This document shows positions 1 through 8,005 of a stretch of DNA of 20,140 nucleotides, piece after piece. The notes beneath the pieces are model-generated. The model had not been told where the DNA came from, did no database searches, and was given only the letters and a program-made list of their open reading frames with translations. Position 1 is the first letter of the stretch. Each line of letters starts with the position of its first letter. Source of the DNA: Pelargonium cotyledonis (lineage: Eukaryota > Streptophyta > Magnoliopsida > Geraniales > Geraniaceae); contig JAYMTA010001410.1 in the NCBI GenBank assembly GCA_036897625.1, forward strand, positions 1 to 20,140, in the 5' to 3' direction. A program made the position numbers and the translations under genes.

Positions 1-540
1 TAATTTGGTAGGGAAAAAAGAAAGAGTAAAGAAATGTAGTTGGAAAGAAAGGGATCACGTGCGTGGTTTTAGGATCACTTGATCACAAATCAAGGCACAT
101 TTATTTTTCCTGAAATAACAGCCTCTTTTTTTCTATTTCTTCTTCTTGCTCCATCATTTACAGCTTTACTAATTAATGTTACTTCTATGTATACTACATC
201 GTAATTTAAAATAAAGTCTTAACCATAAATAAATATCATATCTTAGTGGCACATGTTTTAGTCAGGTCGTCTAATCTTGTGTCGAGATCGGTGGATTGGT
301 TGAGTTTCCACCATCTTATAAATGTTTTCTATTTGTTAATTTCGAAAATGGTTTCTGATTTGTAAAAATGCAATCTTTTCATTCAAATAAAAGTAAAAAA
401 TTGTACTATGATTTATTAAAGTGTCTCATTGATTATGTGATGTAATATGACCGAGCATAATTAATATATATATATATATAAAAGTTGTTGAGATGAACTA
501 TTAAAATTATAACACTTCAAAAAGGTTTTACTCGTTTTGA
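1..540. other. AT-rich intergenic stretch, no gene seen
   Basis: I see no reading frame, terminal inverted repeat or RNA gene here. Base composition is strongly AT-rich on both strands and stops are frequent in all frames. The only clear structure is a TA microsatellite near 464-480. Confidence 0.6.
464..480. repeat. (TA)n microsatellite
   Basis: An uninterrupted alternation of T and A spans about 17 bases. It is a simple-sequence repeat of ordinary plant type. Confidence 0.9.
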
Positions 541-559
541 TTTGATTAGGATCTGGTGT

Positions 560-755
560 ATTAGGATAGTTTCCTTTATGGTTGTTTTAGAATTGTTACT
601 CTACCGTTTTCGGCTTTTTAGTTTTGATTGTAATAGGTTGTTTTATAGGATTTTTTTCTGTTTCTGTTTAGATTGGTTTGTTTTGTTCTCTCAAAGTGTA
701 TCATTGTCAGTTCCCATAAAATAAAATTTCTTATTTCCGTTATTAAAAAAAAAAT
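560..755 (+). mobile_element. possible 5'-truncated LINE 3' end
   Basis: The segment is T/G-rich on the plus strand and closes with AATAAAATTTCTTATTTCC, a short spacer and a run of ten A. Plant L1-type LINE 3' untranslated regions often look like this: a TTTGTTTTG-rich tract, then AATAAAATTTC and a poly(A) tail. No coding remnant precedes it and I could not find a target-site duplication. The short frame inside has no ATG start. It may instead be the 3' end of an old gene transcript or plain AT-rich DNA. Confidence 0.35.
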
Positions 756-1063
756 AGAACACATGAAATGTTGGGCTGGGGTTGGGGAATCCACCAAATA
801 TCACATAGCAAGTCAGGCATAAACTTATTCATACTACTAGAATATAGATGATTTGTTGTGTAACTCACCTTTATTTAATTATTTTTTTTTTTTTCTTTTA
901 GCCCTTTAGACAATATTGGTCATGACACTCATCTTATTGGGCAGTGGGCGCCAAAGAAAGCACATCAAAATTGCTGATCATTTTTCATATTAAATTAGAT
1001 TTTTATCCAACTGCATTCATGTTTTGTAACTAGAGTAGTATTTATGCCAAGTTAACCAAAAAT
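756..1063. other. intergenic, no feature recognised
   Basis: No coding potential or repeat boundary is visible. It includes a run of T near 881-899 and ordinary AT-rich sequence. Confidence 0.5.
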
Positions 1064-1305
1064 AAAAGTTTTAACGACTTACGGTTGTGGCGCAGTTGGC
1101 AACATAGGATGCGTGAGTGGAAAGAGCGTTTGTATTCGATCTCCACTCAACACACTCATAGGAAGAGGTGGGAAGCTTTAACTGTGACTAAGCCTCAAAT
1201 GAGATTAGTCTAGGTGTAGTAAAAAGGGTTAAATGTATCAAACCGTCAATGGTGCGGGCGCTCTCTGGAAACTATGGTTAATACTTAAAAAAAAAAAGTT
1301 TTAAC
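1064..1305 (+). mobile_element. tRNA-derived SINE with 12-bp target-site duplication
   Basis: The SINE body runs from about 1076 to a poly(A) tail near 1285-1297. A polymerase III A box, TGGCGCAGTTGG, lies at 1088-1099 and fits the consensus TRGCNNAGYNGG closely. A B-box-like sequence, GTATTCGATCT, follows at 1132-1142, a spacing normal for a tRNA-type internal promoter. The 12-mer AAAAGTTTTAAC occurs at 1064-1075, just before the body, and again at 1294-1305, overlapping the end of the tail. This is the expected target-site duplication of LINE-mediated retrotransposition. The B box is weaker than consensus, so transcription competence is doubtful. The family cannot be named from sequence alone. 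Confidence 0.8.
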
Positions 1306-1362
1306 TGAAAATGTTTTTACATTGAAACTGCAAAAGAACCAATAACACAGTAAGTTATCCAG

Positions 1363-1455
1363 AATATGTGAGCGAGAAAAGCGCTTATGTTTTCTATCTC
1401 CATTCAACACATCCTTAAAAAAGTACAATAAACTTTAACTATGAAATGCCCTTAA
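1363..1455 (+). mobile_element. older, degenerate copy of the same SINE family
   Basis: The order of short motifs repeats that of the SINE at 1076-1293: a GTGAG..GAAA.AGCG block, a TATCTCCA.TCAACACA block and a CTTTAACT.TGA block. Relative to that copy these match about 1111-1190. The A-box half and the 3' tail are missing or unrecognisable. The copies lie in the same orientation less than 100 bases apart. Either two independent insertions occurred or an old one was duplicated. Confidence 0.6.
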
Positions 1456-1506
1456 ATAATAATTATAACCGTGAGTTTGAGGACTCGTTCGAAAACAAGT
1501 TTAAAC

Positions 1507-1707
1507 CTAAAAAAACAAGAGTGGGTCAAAGGTTGTAGATAGGGGTATTGTGGTAGTAAAGCACAAATTCCAGTGTATGTTTTTACGGAAGAAATTGAGG
1601 TTGGGTTGGACCATTGATTTGATGTTGCTCATATCCTGGGAACTAGAAATTGACCTGAGCTGACCATTGATGTTTGCGTCAAAGGTTCCATTCTTGTTGA
1701 TCTTCAT
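1507..1707 (-). CDS. unidentified 66-residue open frame, possible gene fragment
   Basis: This ATG-started minus-strand frame has no similarity that I recognise. The predicted peptide begins MKINKNGTFDANINGQ, is mixed polar and hydrophobic, and has no signal peptide or membrane segment. The stretch has more balanced base composition than its AT-rich flanks, which is why it is listed. No promoter, intron signal or neighbouring exon supports a real gene. It could be an exon-like relic captured by a transposon, or chance. Confidence 0.15.
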   Translation of the reverse strand: MKINKNGTFDANINGQLRSISSSQDMSNIKSMVQPNLNFFRKNIHWNLCFTTTIPLSTTFDPLLFF

Positions 1708-1780
1708 AAATTAATTATCCTTCCCCATAAATCATAATTAATTAATGATATGAAAACATTTTTACATAAGCTATCTAGGT

Positions 1781-2091
1781 TAATGTTAAATGTCCTAAAT
1801 TTGAATAAAATTTGTTGTACAAAATGACGTAACAATTTATGTGCACATATAATTTTCATATTTTTTTATTATTTATAATTAAGTTTCGACGAATAATAAC
1901 TCGACATATATGATATCACTACTATCCCTTGAATTTTTGGCACGGAGCGCCCGATTTATAAAATATATTGTACATGTGGCTTGTTATGATTATGTCAAGT
2001 CATTAATGAAATAAATGATGTGTTATGTCTCCTTGATTGACACAACTTTTGTATAAATATTTGTGTACAATATGTTGTACATTTAGCATTA
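1781..2091 (+). mobile_element. MITE-like dispersed repeat, copy 1
   Basis: The segment shares a long ordered series of blocks with 17356-17640 in the same orientation. These include TTAAATGTC, TACAAAATGACGT, GAATAATAACT, ATATATGAT and ATTATGTCAAGT. Its outer ends are near-inverted: TAATGTTAAATGT on the left, and the complement of the right end reads TAATGCTAAATGT. There is no coding capacity. I could not settle a target-site duplication, so the superfamily is unknown. Confidence 0.55.
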
Positions 2092-2632
2092 CTAGTTTAG
2101 GTTTTATGTTTCCATGTTGTTCATTGTCATCCAAATGTGATGGTTTCTCAAGTTGAAAGCCTATATTGACCATTCCAACTCCAATATTTCAAGTGATTTT
2201 GTTTAGGTAACTTTGTCTTCAAACAACATTTGTTCCTATGTCCAGGAAGAAGTAATGGCGAAGTGTGCATTTTAAAAGAGTAGGTTAAGTGACCTAGTAA
2301 GAGATGAAGGTTGAGAGGAGAGAGATAGTCGACAACTGGAAAATAAGAAATAAAAGATAGAAAAATATAAGGCGAGTTTAGTGATTTGTTCACCGGTTAA
2401 AATTATGTAGATTTGACATGATCACTTAGTTTATACTACATATTTTTTCTATTAACTTATCTAACATGATATTAGTTGATTAATTCCTATTTTGTCTAAT
2501 TATTGTTATTTTTTGTTATATTTAGTAAATGCGTCTCTAACTTTATGCACACTTCGAGACTATTTTCTTATCAGGCGATCTTACGGGCTCAACTCCCTAT
2601 ATTAGTTTGGTGCTTAAAAAAAAATTATTTGC
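2092..2632. other. intergenic, no gene recognised
   Basis: A minus-strand frame of 81 codons at 2148-2393 has no recognisable domain and is probably chance. Near 2570-2622 the text ends in GGTGCTTAAAAAAAAA. That resembles a retroelement 3' tail of the kind seen elsewhere in the window, but no body can be assigned to it. Confidence 0.4.
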
Positions 2633-2902
2633 TGTTATGAAATTGATGGAGCAAGAACAAAACGAAGAACAAAATATAAGAGACAAGAGATAGGGGAGAA
2701 GAGAGAGGTTTTATTCATATCTTCAAGATTCTAATTTGTATAATATGAGACTCATTTATATAGGGACAAATAACCTAACTATTCATATTACAATTAGGAA
2801 ATACAATTGTAGTCTACAACTAGGAAATACTTTTACTACAAGTAAAAGAGGTTTAAGAGTACTAACATAATTGGACATCCATTAATATAATTATTCATAA
2901 CA
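2633..2902 (-). mobile_element. solo LTR, Ty1/copia type
   Basis: The 270-bp segment starts TGTTATGAA and ends TTCATAACA, a perfect 9-bp terminal inverted repeat with the TG..CA ends of an LTR. On the minus strand a TATA box, TATATAAATGAG, lies around 2753-2764. It is followed by a pyrimidine-rich CTCTCTCTTCTCCCC tract, the usual layout of a copia LTR promoter and leader. No primer binding site or polypurine tract adjoins either end, so only one LTR remains. The 5-bp flanks differ (TTTGC and GAACT), so no target-site duplication is preserved. Confidence 0.75.
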
Positions 2903-3291
2903 GAACTACAAATTTATGATTTAAGTAATTAAATCTCACTACAAAAACTGCTCAGAATTAAATACTCTATTACTAAGATATTTAAGAATTATTTGAATTG
3001 AGATTTATGTCAGACACCAAATCGGACAATGTTTCATTAGCGTGTTTGCATATTTTTTGTCTGATCTTGTCACTGAATGGCATTGCAATGTGCAGATTCT
3101 TTGTTAAGAGCTCCTGCAAAGCCACACAACAGTGTACTTAAACTGTGATCAAACTCATATATCCCTAATTCTCAAATGTCACAATGCAATATTTTCCTAC
3201 ACCCAAATGATCGCAGTGCAATATCTTCCATTTAGTCTTAACAATATATTGAATTATATATTTGTAACATATATAGGTTCAAAATGATATA

Positions 3292-3551
3292 CTCTCTCCG
3301 TCCCAAAATGAGTGTCTTGTTTCCACTTTTTACAAAAATTAAAAATTACAAGATAATTTAATGTGTTTCCAATATAACCTTCACTTTCCCCATGTGCACC
3401 CCATGTGCACCCATGTGCAGATTTGCCCATGTGCATAAGTGATAAGGATAATATAAGAAGAACACTAATATAATAACATAAAAATAGAAACAAGACACTC
3501 ATTTTAGGATAAAAAAATTAGACGAAGACACTCATTTTGGGACGGATAGAG
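3292..3551. mobile_element. Stowaway (Tc1/mariner-type) MITE
   Basis: The left end reads CTCTCTCCGTCCCAAAATGA. The right end is its inverted near-copy, CTCTATCCGTCCCAAAATGA on the minus strand. Both are flanked by the dinucleotide TA (3290-3291 and 3552-3553), the target duplication of Tc1/mariner elements. CTCCCTCCGTCCC is the known terminal signature of plant Stowaway MITEs. At 260 bp with no coding region it is non-autonomous. The right terminal repeat is partly duplicated: AAGACACTCATTTT occurs twice, around 3493 and 3525. Confidence 0.9.
3389..3435 (+). repeat. CCCATGTGCA minisatellite inside the Stowaway MITE
   Basis: The 10-mer CCCATGTGCA occurs exactly at 3389-3398, 3400-3409, 3410-3419 and 3426-3435. 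It is an internal expansion within the MITE. Confidence 0.9.
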
Positions 3552-3933
3552 TAAACTGTGGAATAAGTGTTTAGGCTGAAACACGAAGAAAAGAGTATAT
3601 CAGAGAAGTGCTATGGTTAATGAAATACTAGTAATATCACAAACCTGATCGATGACAAGACTGATGTTTTGAGCTTTGGATTGATAATAAGGCAAGAGAG
3701 AAGAACCATCAGCTCAAATGACCAAGCTTCCTAGTTATTTCAATGCATAAAACCAAGTAGATAACACGAAAAGTGAAGTAGAATTGTAGTGTAAGTAGAA
3801 ATTTATAAAAATAAAGGAAATTTAGAGCTAAATCTCAACTCATCTCATTGATTTAGTGAAATCAGAATTAATGATTTAGCATTGGAGAAGAAAGGGAGGA
3901 GAAGGGGTTGTCCTAATCAGAATTTGGGATTTT

Positions 3934-3964
<31 letters not shown>

Positions 3965-4060
3965 CGTTTTGGTTGGGTGCACATAATTTGGGAATTGAAA
4001 ATGTAAACGTCCAATAAAAAGTCTGGTGCGCTAATTTGCGATTCTTTCGCGACAATAAAG
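3552..4060. other. intergenic stretch with a 30-nt poly(T) run
   Basis: No gene is visible. An uninterrupted run of about 30 T lies at 3935-3964. On the minus strand it could be the poly(A) tail of an old retroposed sequence, but no body or target duplication can be assigned. The minus-strand frame at 3876-4157 runs through this homopolymer and is not credible as a gene. Confidence 0.5.
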
Positions 4061-4204
4061 CTGTCTCCATGTTTGGCCTTCTATTTGTGTCACGTCGCTC
4101 ACATATTTGGGCCACATTCAACGACCTGCTTTTATTTTTTATTACTATCAGCGACAACCCATTATTTTTCGTCGCCGTAAATGTTTTTTTTTTCTTTTGT
4201 AGTG
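4060..4204 (-). mobile_element. CACTA-type transposon end
   Basis: Read on the minus strand from 4204, the terminus is CACTACAAAAGAAAA. Behind it come several GC-containing motifs in both orientations (GGCGACGA, GTCGCTGA, GTCGTTGA, GCGACGTG). A CACTACAAAA terminus with subterminal GTCGC/GCGAC repeats is the hallmark of plant CACTA (En/Spm) elements. A possible partner end, CACTACAAAAACTG, starts at 2937 on the plus strand, which would make a 1268-bp non-autonomous element. The adjoining trinucleotides are TCT and GCT, so a 3-bp duplication is not exact and the pairing is uncertain. Confidence 0.5.
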
Positions 4205-4207
4205 GCT

Positions 4208-4751
4208 GAATAAGTTGTATAAAGCTCCAAATTTCTGAACCCTTGACCCTTGGCCTTCAATTTCAATTTATAGGCAATCTGCTCTAGTGGACGCCGTGAC
4301 CTCAGGGAGTGGCGCCGCGGCGGTGCATCTTGACAACTCCGTTAATTGCACTGACCGACAAGGATTTAGCGCGCTGACTCGAATTCAGCACGGAGGCATG
4401 GACTTGGGGTGTCGTGGCGCTGTGGCTTGAGGCCTGCGGCGTCAGGCATCTGTTATGACATTCTAGATTTGACTTTAGTCTTTCGGCTTGAAATCATGCT
4501 AAACTCTGTGTTACCTAACCTGATATTGCAATTAACACTAAAACACAGATTAATTCGCACAATTAAACTAAAATTCATGCAATTATATCAAAATATTCCC
4601 AAAGTTCATAATATGACACTTGCACACGTAAAAACATCATTTTAGGCAACTAACACTCAAATAAGGGCATATCGAGTGCTAAAACAAAGCAAATAAGAAC
4701 AAAATATGCATAATTTAGGGTCTATTAACTAGCATAAAATGTGAGTTATCA
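4208..4751 (-). mobile_element. gypsy-type LTR fragment
   Basis: On the minus strand the segment starts at 4751 with TGATAACTCACATTTTATG, then AT-rich sequence including TTATGCATATTTTG. It passes through a GC-rich block at about 4290-4450 and reaches a TATA-like CCTATAAATTG near 4265-4275. TGATAACTCA followed by an AT-rich head is typical of several plant Ty3/gypsy LTRs. The far end appears to be cut at the CACTA terminus near 4204. No primer site or polypurine tract is seen. The family assignment is a judgement from overall look, not an alignment. Confidence 0.4.
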
Positions 4752-5005
4752 ACCTGAGTTTACCCTTGATACACCCTTGAAGTGGTTCCATGTGTGCTCA
4801 GTTGCACTTAATCTCAATCAACCTTTGACCTTCTTACGAGTTCACATCTCCACGAACACTAGCTTCTTTTTTGCCTCAACCACTTCTAGTCCCATTTCTC
4901 TTGGCCTAATTAGCAAACCATCTCATAAATAGCGAACTAGACCAAAATTGAATCGAACCAAGGCTACGTACGAACTACTCAATCCATCAACCCTTACTTT
5001 CCTAA
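4752..5005. other. probable retroelement-derived non-coding sequence
   Basis: The segment is more GC-balanced than its surroundings. It continues past the Mutator-type MITE insertion into 5760-5950 without an obvious change in character. I see no protein domain. It may be internal sequence of the gypsy-like element whose LTR A lies at 7189-8538. Confidence 0.3.
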
Positions 5006-5759
5006 ATTAACTTTGGGTTTAATATCCTAGTGAGCCCCCACATATTCGAAAGTCACCAACTAAGTCCCCAACTAAAAAAAAAGCCACAACAGTTCCCCAC
5101 CATAAAGAAAATTGGTCACACGGGTTCTACTGTAAGTTTGACCTAACAGATCCGTTAGTTGGGGTGACGTGGTTCCACGTAACATTTAAATTTGGGTAAC
5201 GTGTCTCTTACGTGGCATTTGAAATTTTTATAAATCAAATTTTAATAAAATGATCAAAATTAATTTTGAACTAATCATTAAGTGACACGTGTCTTATTTT
5301 TAATTTTTAAATGCATTAAAATATTTTTAAATGTCACGTTAGCGCCACGTGTGAAACTAAATAAAAATAATATAAATTATAATGAAATGTGACACTGACG
5401 TGGCATTTGTAAAAAAAAAATAATAAATAAATGACACGTGTCGCTTAATGATTGGTCCAAAATTAATTTTGAACCAATCAATAAGCGACACATGTCATTT
5501 AATTTTTAATTACATTAATATATTTTTAAATGTCACGTCAGTGCAACATGTGAAAATAAATAAAAAATAATGTAAATTAAAATGTCACGTGGTAAAAATG
5601 TCACAACTAACGAATCCGTTTGGTCAAACTAATGGTAGAACTTGCGTGACCAATTTTCCTTTATGTGGGGGACTGCTATGGCTTATTTTTTTGTTGGGGA
5701 CCTAGCTGGTGACTTTCCAATAGGTGGGAGGTCACCAAAGTATTAAACCTATTAACTTT
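5006..5759. mobile_element. Mutator-type MITE with perfect 9-bp target-site duplication
   Basis: The element body is 5015-5750 (736 bp). Both sides carry the exact 9-mer ATTAACTTT (5006-5014 and 5751-5759), the target duplication length of Mutator-like elements. The termini are inverted repeats of roughly 145 bp with only scattered mismatches: GGGTTTAATA on the left, AGGTTTAATA on the complement of the right. Both share internal blocks such as GAAAGTCACCA, TCCCCAAC, AAAATTGGTCAC and AGTTTGACC. There is no coding capacity. The centre holds direct repeats (about 5252-5400 and 5458-5595) and a long palindrome. Ten ACGT cores fall within it. Confidence 0.9.
5433..5496. repeat. 64-bp near-perfect palindrome
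   Basis: Two 32-nt arms meet without a loop at the centre AATTAATT (5461-5468). The left arm begins GACACGTGTCGCTTAATGAT; the complement of the right arm begins GACATGTGTCGCTTATTGAT. I count three mismatches over 32 positions. The arms are inverted copies of a module that also occurs at about 5260-5292. Confidence 0.9.
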
Positions 5760-5959
5760 TGACCCGTAATATTTTTCTCTTCATCCAAGGAGACTTCTAA
5801 CCCAATTTTGTTGACCCTAAATAGCCTCGAGAACTTTGCCATGAGTTATTTGGTCCCTCCAAACACACCCTTGTTACTTCCAAGGTCTAATTCCAAAATA
5901 TTTTTGGATATGTTCAAGCACGTACCATAAATAAGAATCCTGATAGGAACCCCCATTAT

Positions 5960-6830
5960 TTAAGATATGCTAACCGAAGATCAGAGACCGTCAACACATC
6001 CAAGATCGCATCACAAATCTAACATTGTAGGGGTTCTATAGTAGGACATCATTCAGATGTTCGTTGCTAACCTTGAAGGTCCACCTAAACAAGCAAACCA
6101 CAATCGACCCCTTTTTCTAAGACAATCTCTCTAAAGAATAGAGAACATTAACAACTTCAAGAAGCCACCAAGAATTCAATGATGTAGGTCCTATATCTAT
6201 ATACATACATTCCTTAGATTGTTGAGGATCGAGAAGATCTCTTTAGCAATAGGGGATCCTCTTTTCTAGGACACACTCCCTGGAGAGAGGAGTCCATCAA
6301 TGTGTATTGGATACCTCCATGAATTAAACATAATAAGTCACATAACCATACGCATCCATTCAAAGGTTCGTTGTAGACCCAAAAGTTCCCCTAGAACACG
6401 TAGACCCCGACAAACCACCTTTTATGAAGCGCTCCCCGAAGAGCAAAGACAATCAATAGGTATGTCATGCTGCCACAATTCCAGTGTAGGTCTTATAGGT
6501 GGACACATCCATTCGGAGGTCCGTTGCAAACAATCAGTCCCTTTATTTTGACACTTTCCCTAGAGAGATGAGACCATCAATGCGACCATGATGCCACCAC
6601 GAATCTAATTGCATTATTCCAATATATGGAATCATCCATTTAGAGGTTCGTTGTAGACTGAGAAGGTCCCCACAAGTAGGTTGACATAGACGGACCCTTT
6701 TTCATAGGACACGCTTCCTAGAGAGCAGAGACCATCAACACGTTGAGGAAGCTGAAAAAATTCAAAGGTTTAGGTCTATAATAGTTGGACGTATCCATTT
6801 GGAGGTCTGTTGCAAACCCAGTTGGTCCCT
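5960..6830. repeat. degenerate tandem array, about six units of 125-160 bp
   Basis: A recurring block of the form CATCCATT..GAGGTTCGTTG.A.AC appears at about 6046, 6207 (poor), 6352, 6505, 6632 and 6790. A second marker, AGAG.(A)GAGACCATCAA, precedes each unit at about 5981, 6140, 6287, 6443, 6565 and 6722. A third, TGTAGGTC.TATA, lies between them. Order and spacing are kept, so this is a diverged tandem repeat. It lies on the internal side of LTR A. The short open frames in this stretch are by-products of the repeat. Confidence 0.75.
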
Positions 6831-7167
6831 TCTTAATAGGCAAACGTGGCGAACCCCTAGCCCATATTGTAGAGCTAGACCTATTGCGTTCAGGGTGGTT
6901 GCGCAAGTAAGGCAAGCCTTGGTTTATCTCTTCTTGGATTTGCTCGTGAGTCTATTCCACCCTACTAGTGTGCGGGTTGATGTGATCTCCTAATCAGTCC
7001 TGGGCGGACAAGACTGGAGTGGGGAACCTTACTCTTGAGGAGGTAGGGCTTACCAATGGGGCATTTCTCTCCATTGCAAGGCTTGGGCCTATGCGAGGTG
7101 GAGGAGCACCACGCTGTGTGAGTTTCCACTTTTCATACAGAGGTTAGGGAAACACGTCTTTCAAAAA
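6831..7167 (-). other. internal region of the gypsy-like element, non-coding remnant
   Basis: This lies directly downstream, on the minus strand, of the primer-site-like sequence and LTR A, where the leader and start of gag would be expected. Stops interrupt all minus-strand frames and I recognise no gag, protease, polymerase or integrase motif. GC content is higher than in the intergenic flanks. Confidence 0.4.
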
Positions 7168-7185
7168 TTCCTCGCAATGTAACCA
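7168..7185 (-). other. candidate decayed primer binding site
   Basis: On the minus strand, three bases beyond the end of LTR A, the sequence is TGGTTACATTGCGAGGAA. It resembles TGGCGCCGTTGCCGGGGA, the primer site recalled for many Athila/Tat-type plant gypsy elements, matching 11 of 18 positions. Several differences are C-to-T or G-to-A changes as expected from methylated-cytosine decay. The position just after the LTR supports the reading; the sequence match alone is weak. Confidence 0.35.
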
Positions 7186-7589
7186 AACTGATGTGCCTGT
7201 TTTGACCTGGTCAACTCAAACACACTAGGAGAGGGTGTAGTTGTTATAGAGATTCTTTTCCACAAATGCAAAGGTAACTAGCCTAAAAGTTCAAGCATCA
7301 TGTCTTGAGTGCTTAGGTAAGTTTTAAGGTTCTTAGTGTCTCAAAATCAATCTCCGAGATAAGTTAGCTTCCACTTGCATAGACATGTAGCCCGCGAGAA
7401 GAGAAACGCAACAAAGGAATGAAGGTTTGGGGTGGGGTTACCAAGACTCTGCCTCAAGTGTGAGAGTAAGTCCTTGTATGGTAACCAGAATGCTCTATAG
7501 AGTTCTTCTATAGAGAGAAAGCTAGAGAGATAAGTGAATGTGAGAAATGAAGTTCAGATTGAGATCCTTGTCCCTTTGAAGGATAGGGG

Positions 7590-7597
7590 TATTTATA
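7590..7597 (-). promoter_or_regulatory. TATA box of LTR copy A
   Basis: The minus strand reads CCTATAAATACCCC here. About 70 bases downstream it becomes CT-rich (CACTTATCTCTCTAGC). The same TATA core stands at the matching place in LTR copy B. It would drive retroelement transcription toward lower coordinates. Present activity is unlikely given the decay. Confidence 0.6.
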
Positions 7598-7799
7598 GGT
7601 TTCTTACCACCTTATGCCACATGTCACAACGTGATTGGTTGATGAAAATGTGAGTCCCATAAAGGCTCATTTGGCTTCCAAACCCAAATAGCCCACTTAG
7701 CCTACTGTCCATTTTTAGCTTGTTTGGGTGTTGGGCTCCTTCTTTCTCTTGGACGCGTTACTCATACGTGTTGAAGAGGGAGGCGTGTCCCGTTAGCCT

Positions 7800-8005
7800 C
7801 TTGTGAGGTTAAAGGACTCACCAAGACCCTTTGTGAGCTAGTGCTTCGCGTGACATAGTCATGGATGCTTGGGAGTGTTGATTGTGCTCCATCTTGAGGC
7901 TTGTGCTTTTCCTAGAGACTTGAGTGGTGAGAAGGCTCACCAATACCCTCTGTGAGTTAGTGCCTTGCAAGGCATAATTGGGGGTGCTTGTGAGCGTCGA
8001 GGTTG
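7800..8005. repeat. 120-bp internal tandem duplication in LTR A
   Basis: The blocks AGGACTCACCAAGACCCT and AGG.CTCACCAATACCCT start at 7813 and 7933, exactly 120 bases apart. In each the text continues with TGTGAG.TAGTGC.T, then .GCTTG.GAG.GT. Divergence between the units is substantial, so the duplication is not recent. Confidence 0.75.

Noticed and set aside
542-724. 60-codon hydrophobic plus-strand frame
   Set aside because: It starts at a TTG rather than ATG, consists of T-rich codons (F, L, V), and lies in what looks like a LINE 3' untranslated region. It is not a credible membrane peptide.
1076-1150. Functional tRNA gene
   Set aside because: The A box is good, but no acceptor stem, anticodon stem or T-loop pairing can be drawn. 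The segment continues to a poly(A) tail with target duplications, so it is a SINE.
2148-2393. 81-codon minus-strand frame
   Set aside because: No domain, no conserved neighbour and low-complexity hydrophobic composition; probably chance.
3876-4157. 93-codon minus-strand frame with a polylysine stretch
   Set aside because: The lysines come from a 30-nt homopolymer run, and the frame crosses a CACTA-type terminus.
5960-6830. CRISPR-like array
   Set aside because: Units are long and diverged along their whole length, with no identical short repeats separated by unique spacers, and the context is a plant retroelement.
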